Assembly (NCBI GenBank): GCA_035540915.1 | Contig: DATLFQ010000178.1 | Coordinates: forward strand, 1 to 8,443 | Reading direction: 5' to 3' | Origin: DATLFQ01 sp035540915 | GTDB taxonomy: Bacteria; Actinomycetota; Acidimicrobiia; Acidimicrobiales; GCA-2861595 | DNA length: 8,443 nucleotides | Part shown: positions 6,722 to 8,443 of the stretch, one piece after another | Position numbering within the stretch: the first letter of the stretch is position 1 | Layout of the letters: each line of letters starts with the position of its first letter | Notes under the pieces: generated by a model | What the model was told of the DNA's origin: nothing | What the model saw: the letters and a program-made list of their open reading frames with translations, nothing else | Database searches by the model: none | Made by a program: the position numbers and the translations under genes

Positions 6722-8236
6722 TCACGCAGCAGAGCCGCTGAGACCCGCCTTCTCCTGGCGGGCCCGCCGCTGCTCGTCGATCACCCGGCGCTCGAGGACC
6801 GGCGCGTCGCGCCCCGTGGCGGTGACCTGCTTCTGCTCGTGGTACTCGGCCTCGACGTTGACGTCCCAGATGTCGTGCTGGGCGCCGAACAGGTTCTCGA
6901 CCGTGAGCATCGCGGTGTACATCGAGTGGTCCTGGTTGTTGTACCGGTGCATGCCGTTGCGGCCGACGGGGTGGACGTTGGGGACGTTCGCCTCCAGCCA
7001 CCCGCGCAGCGTGGCCACGTGGCCGGCGTAGCCGTCGTCGTACACGGGATAGGCCTTGGGCATCCGCACGACGTAGCCGCTCTGGACGTCGTCGGCATCG
7101 GCGAGGCCGATGGCGGCCAGCTCCCTCGTGCCCAGCGCGACCAGGTCCTCGTCAGACATCGTCCAGAGGTCGTCGCCCTCGAACACGAAGTACTCCAGGC
7201 CCAGGCAGGTCCGGCCGTCCTTGACCAGGTGCGGCGACCAGGCGCCGAAGTTCTGGATCCGGCCGAGCCGCACTTCGGGGGAGTGGACGTAGATCCAGTT
7301 GTCCGGGAACGCCACGTGCTCGGGCACCACCAGGGCGACAGTGAGGAAGTCGCGGTAGTGCAGGCCCGAGGCGGCCCGGGCCACCTCGGGCGGGACAGGG
7401 GGATCCATGGCGTGGACGAGCGCGCTGATCGGCATGGACGAGATGACGGCGTCGCACGGCAGCCGTTCCGCCCGGCCGTCCCTCACCGCGGTGACCCCTA
7501 CGGCCCGCCCGCCCTCGTGGTGGACGGCGGTCACCGGCGCGTTCATCGCCACCGTGGTCCCGGCCTGCTCGACCAGGTCGCGGCAGCGCTCCCACATCAT
7601 CCCCGGCCCCAACTTGGGGTAGCGGAACTGCTCGATCAGGCTGGTGATCTCGGTCTGGCCCCGCCGGGGGCGCAATGCGTTCAGCACCGCCTTGCCGAGC
7701 GACAGGTTCTTGATGCGCTGCGCGGCCCAGTCCGCCTTGATCTCGGTGGCAGGGACGCCCCACACCTTCTCGGTGTAGGTCTTGAAGAAGATCTGGTAGA
7801 GGCGGGAGCCGAAGCGGGCGGACACCCATCCCTCGAAGCTGCTCTGGTCGGCCGGGGGGCGGACCCGGGCCCAGCCGTAGGAGGCGACGCAGCGGGCCGC
7901 CTCGACCAGCCCCAGCCCCTTGACGGCGTTGGCCGGCTTCAGCGGATAGTCGAAGAACCGGCCCTTGTAGAAGATGCGGCTCATCCGGGGCCGGACCAGG
8001 AACTCCTCCTCGGGCAGGATCTCGCGCCACAGCTCCTCGACGGCCGCGACCTTGGTGAAGAAACGGTGGCCGCCGATGTCGAAGCGCCAGCCGTCGCACT
8101 CGGCGGTGCGGCTGATGCCGCCGACGACGCTGTCGGCCTCCAGCACCGTGGCCTTCACGCCGCGGCGGGCCAACTGGTAGGCCGCAGTGAGACCGGCGGG
8201 GCCGGCACCGACGATCACCACATCAGGGTCGTTCAT
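6722..8236 (-). CDS. FAD-dependent oxidoreductase, UDP-galactopyranose mutase-like
   Basis: A 504-residue flavoprotein of the amine-oxidase / UDP-galactopyranose mutase superfamily, presumably cytoplasmic. The N-terminal Rossmann motif is VVIVGAGPAGLTAAYQL (6-22), with Glu33 (VLEAD) placed to bind the adenosine ribose, then GGISRT (39-44) and GGHRFFTK (55-62). Further conserved-looking stretches are FFDYPLKP (94-101) and FFKTYTEKVWG (150-160), a pattern I associate with a bacterial group found near polysaccharide genes. A second FAD-contact segment is likely at HRYNNQDHSMYTAML (430-444). The ATG is preceded by AAGGAG four nt away; the frame stays open to the window edge, but the 69 extra residues are low complexity and the Rossmann fold starts right after this Met. 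Database labels for such proteins vary (protoporphyrinogen oxidase, amine oxidase, mutase). The link to a glycosyltransferase 21 nt downstream favours nucleotide-sugar or glycolipid chemistry, but the substrate is unknown. Confidence 0.88.
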   Translation of the reverse strand: MNDPDVVIVGAGPAGLTAAYQLARRGVKATVLEADSVVGGISRTAECDGWRFDIGGHRFFTKVAAVEELWREILPEEEFLVRPRMSRIFYKGRFFDYPLKPANAVKGLGLVEAARCVASYGWARVRPPADQSSFEGWVSARFGSRLYQIFFKTYTEKVWGVPATEIKADWAAQRIKNLSLGKAVLNALRPRRGQTEITSLIEQFRYPKLGPGMMWERCRDLVEQAGTTVAMNAPVTAVHHEGGRAVGVTAVRDGRAERLPCDAVISSMPISALVHAMDPPVPPEVARAASGLHYRDFLTVALVVPEHVAFPDNWIYVHSPEVRLGRIQNFGAWSPHLVKDGRTCLGLEYFVFEGDDLWTMSDEDLVALGTRELAAIGLADADDVQSGYVVRMPKAYPVYDDGYAGHVATLRGWLEANVPNVHPVGRNGMHRYNNQDHSMYTAMLTVENLFGAQHDIWDVNVEAEYHEQKQVTATGRDAPVLERRVIDEQRRARQEKAGLSGSAA

Positions 8237-8443
8237 GCATCTCCTTGTCACGCTGGGGCCGGGCAGCGGACGGCCGGGCGCGGCGCAGTGGCCCTGCCGA
8301 GCCCTTTCGTCGCCCCGCTCCGCCCCTCCACCTTGGTCCTCGTTCGCCTCTCGTGCGAGAGCCGTCCCCGTTTCCGGGCAGCGGCTTCCTGGTCTCGTGC
8401 CGAGGCCGGGGGCCAGGTGCGCCAGCGCAATACCCCCGTGCAC
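8237..8443. other. Leader or intergenic stretch upstream of the flavoenzyme
   Basis: This 207-nt edge region carries the AAGGAG ribosome binding site of the flavoenzyme gene (just before 8236) and no gene I can support. A minus-strand frame ends at 8248, 11 nt before the flavoenzyme start, and could be the tail of an upstream gene, but its translation is Arg/Ala-rich and unlike any family I know. A short inverted repeat, CTCTCG-TG-CGAGAG (8348-8361), could be an operator or chance. I see no convincing promoter. Confidence 0.45.

Noticed and set aside
8348..8361. Short inverted repeat CTCTCG-TG-CGAGAG upstream of the flavoenzyme
   Set aside because: Six-bp arms are expected by chance in DNA of this composition, and no promoter is visible beside it.
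8237..8443. Extension of the flavoenzyme frame to the window edge
   Set aside because: The extra residues are low complexity, and the Rossmann motif begins five residues after the chosen Met, which has an AAGGAG site.

Overview
The window is very GC-rich and every gene I can support lies on the minus strand, so transcription runs from high to low coordinates. Dense coding, GTG starts, GGAGG-type ribosome binding sites, an ECF sigma factor, a class F-like sortase, a LAATG sorting motif and a DUF4331 surface protein all point to an actinobacterium (Actinomycetota). I cannot place it further from the sequence alone.

Read in the direction of transcription, the first block (8236 down to 2903) holds four genes. 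They are a UDP-galactopyranose-mutase-like FAD oxidoreductase, a GT-C (PMT/ArnT-like, GT39 type) membrane glycosyltransferase starting 21 nt later, a Xer-type tyrosine recombinase with all catalytic residues starting 46 nt later, and after 74 nt a secreted protein of unknown function ending in an LAATG motif, a membrane helix and a basic tail. A perfect 15-bp GC-rich hairpin (2829-2862) lies just past its stop and probably ends transcription.

After a 370-nt region with no supported gene, the second block (2532 to below position 1) holds three genes. They are an ECF sigma factor with no visible anti-sigma gene, a 526-residue DUF4331 protein with a signal peptide, a Gly/Ser-rich linker and a C-terminal membrane anchor, and the N-terminal 88 residues of a class F-like sortase cut by the window edge.

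Taken together the window looks like cell-envelope functions: surface-sugar synthesis and transfer in the first block, and regulated surface proteins with an anchoring enzyme in the second. The LAATG protein of the first block is a candidate substrate for a sortase, possibly the one encoded in the second. The DUF4331 protein next to the sortase has no recognisable sorting pentapeptide. I found no tRNA, rRNA, CRISPR array, insertion sequence or attachment site. No feature here is clearly a new system; the most interesting parts are the ECF / DUF4331 / sortase cassette and the unassigned LAATG protein.
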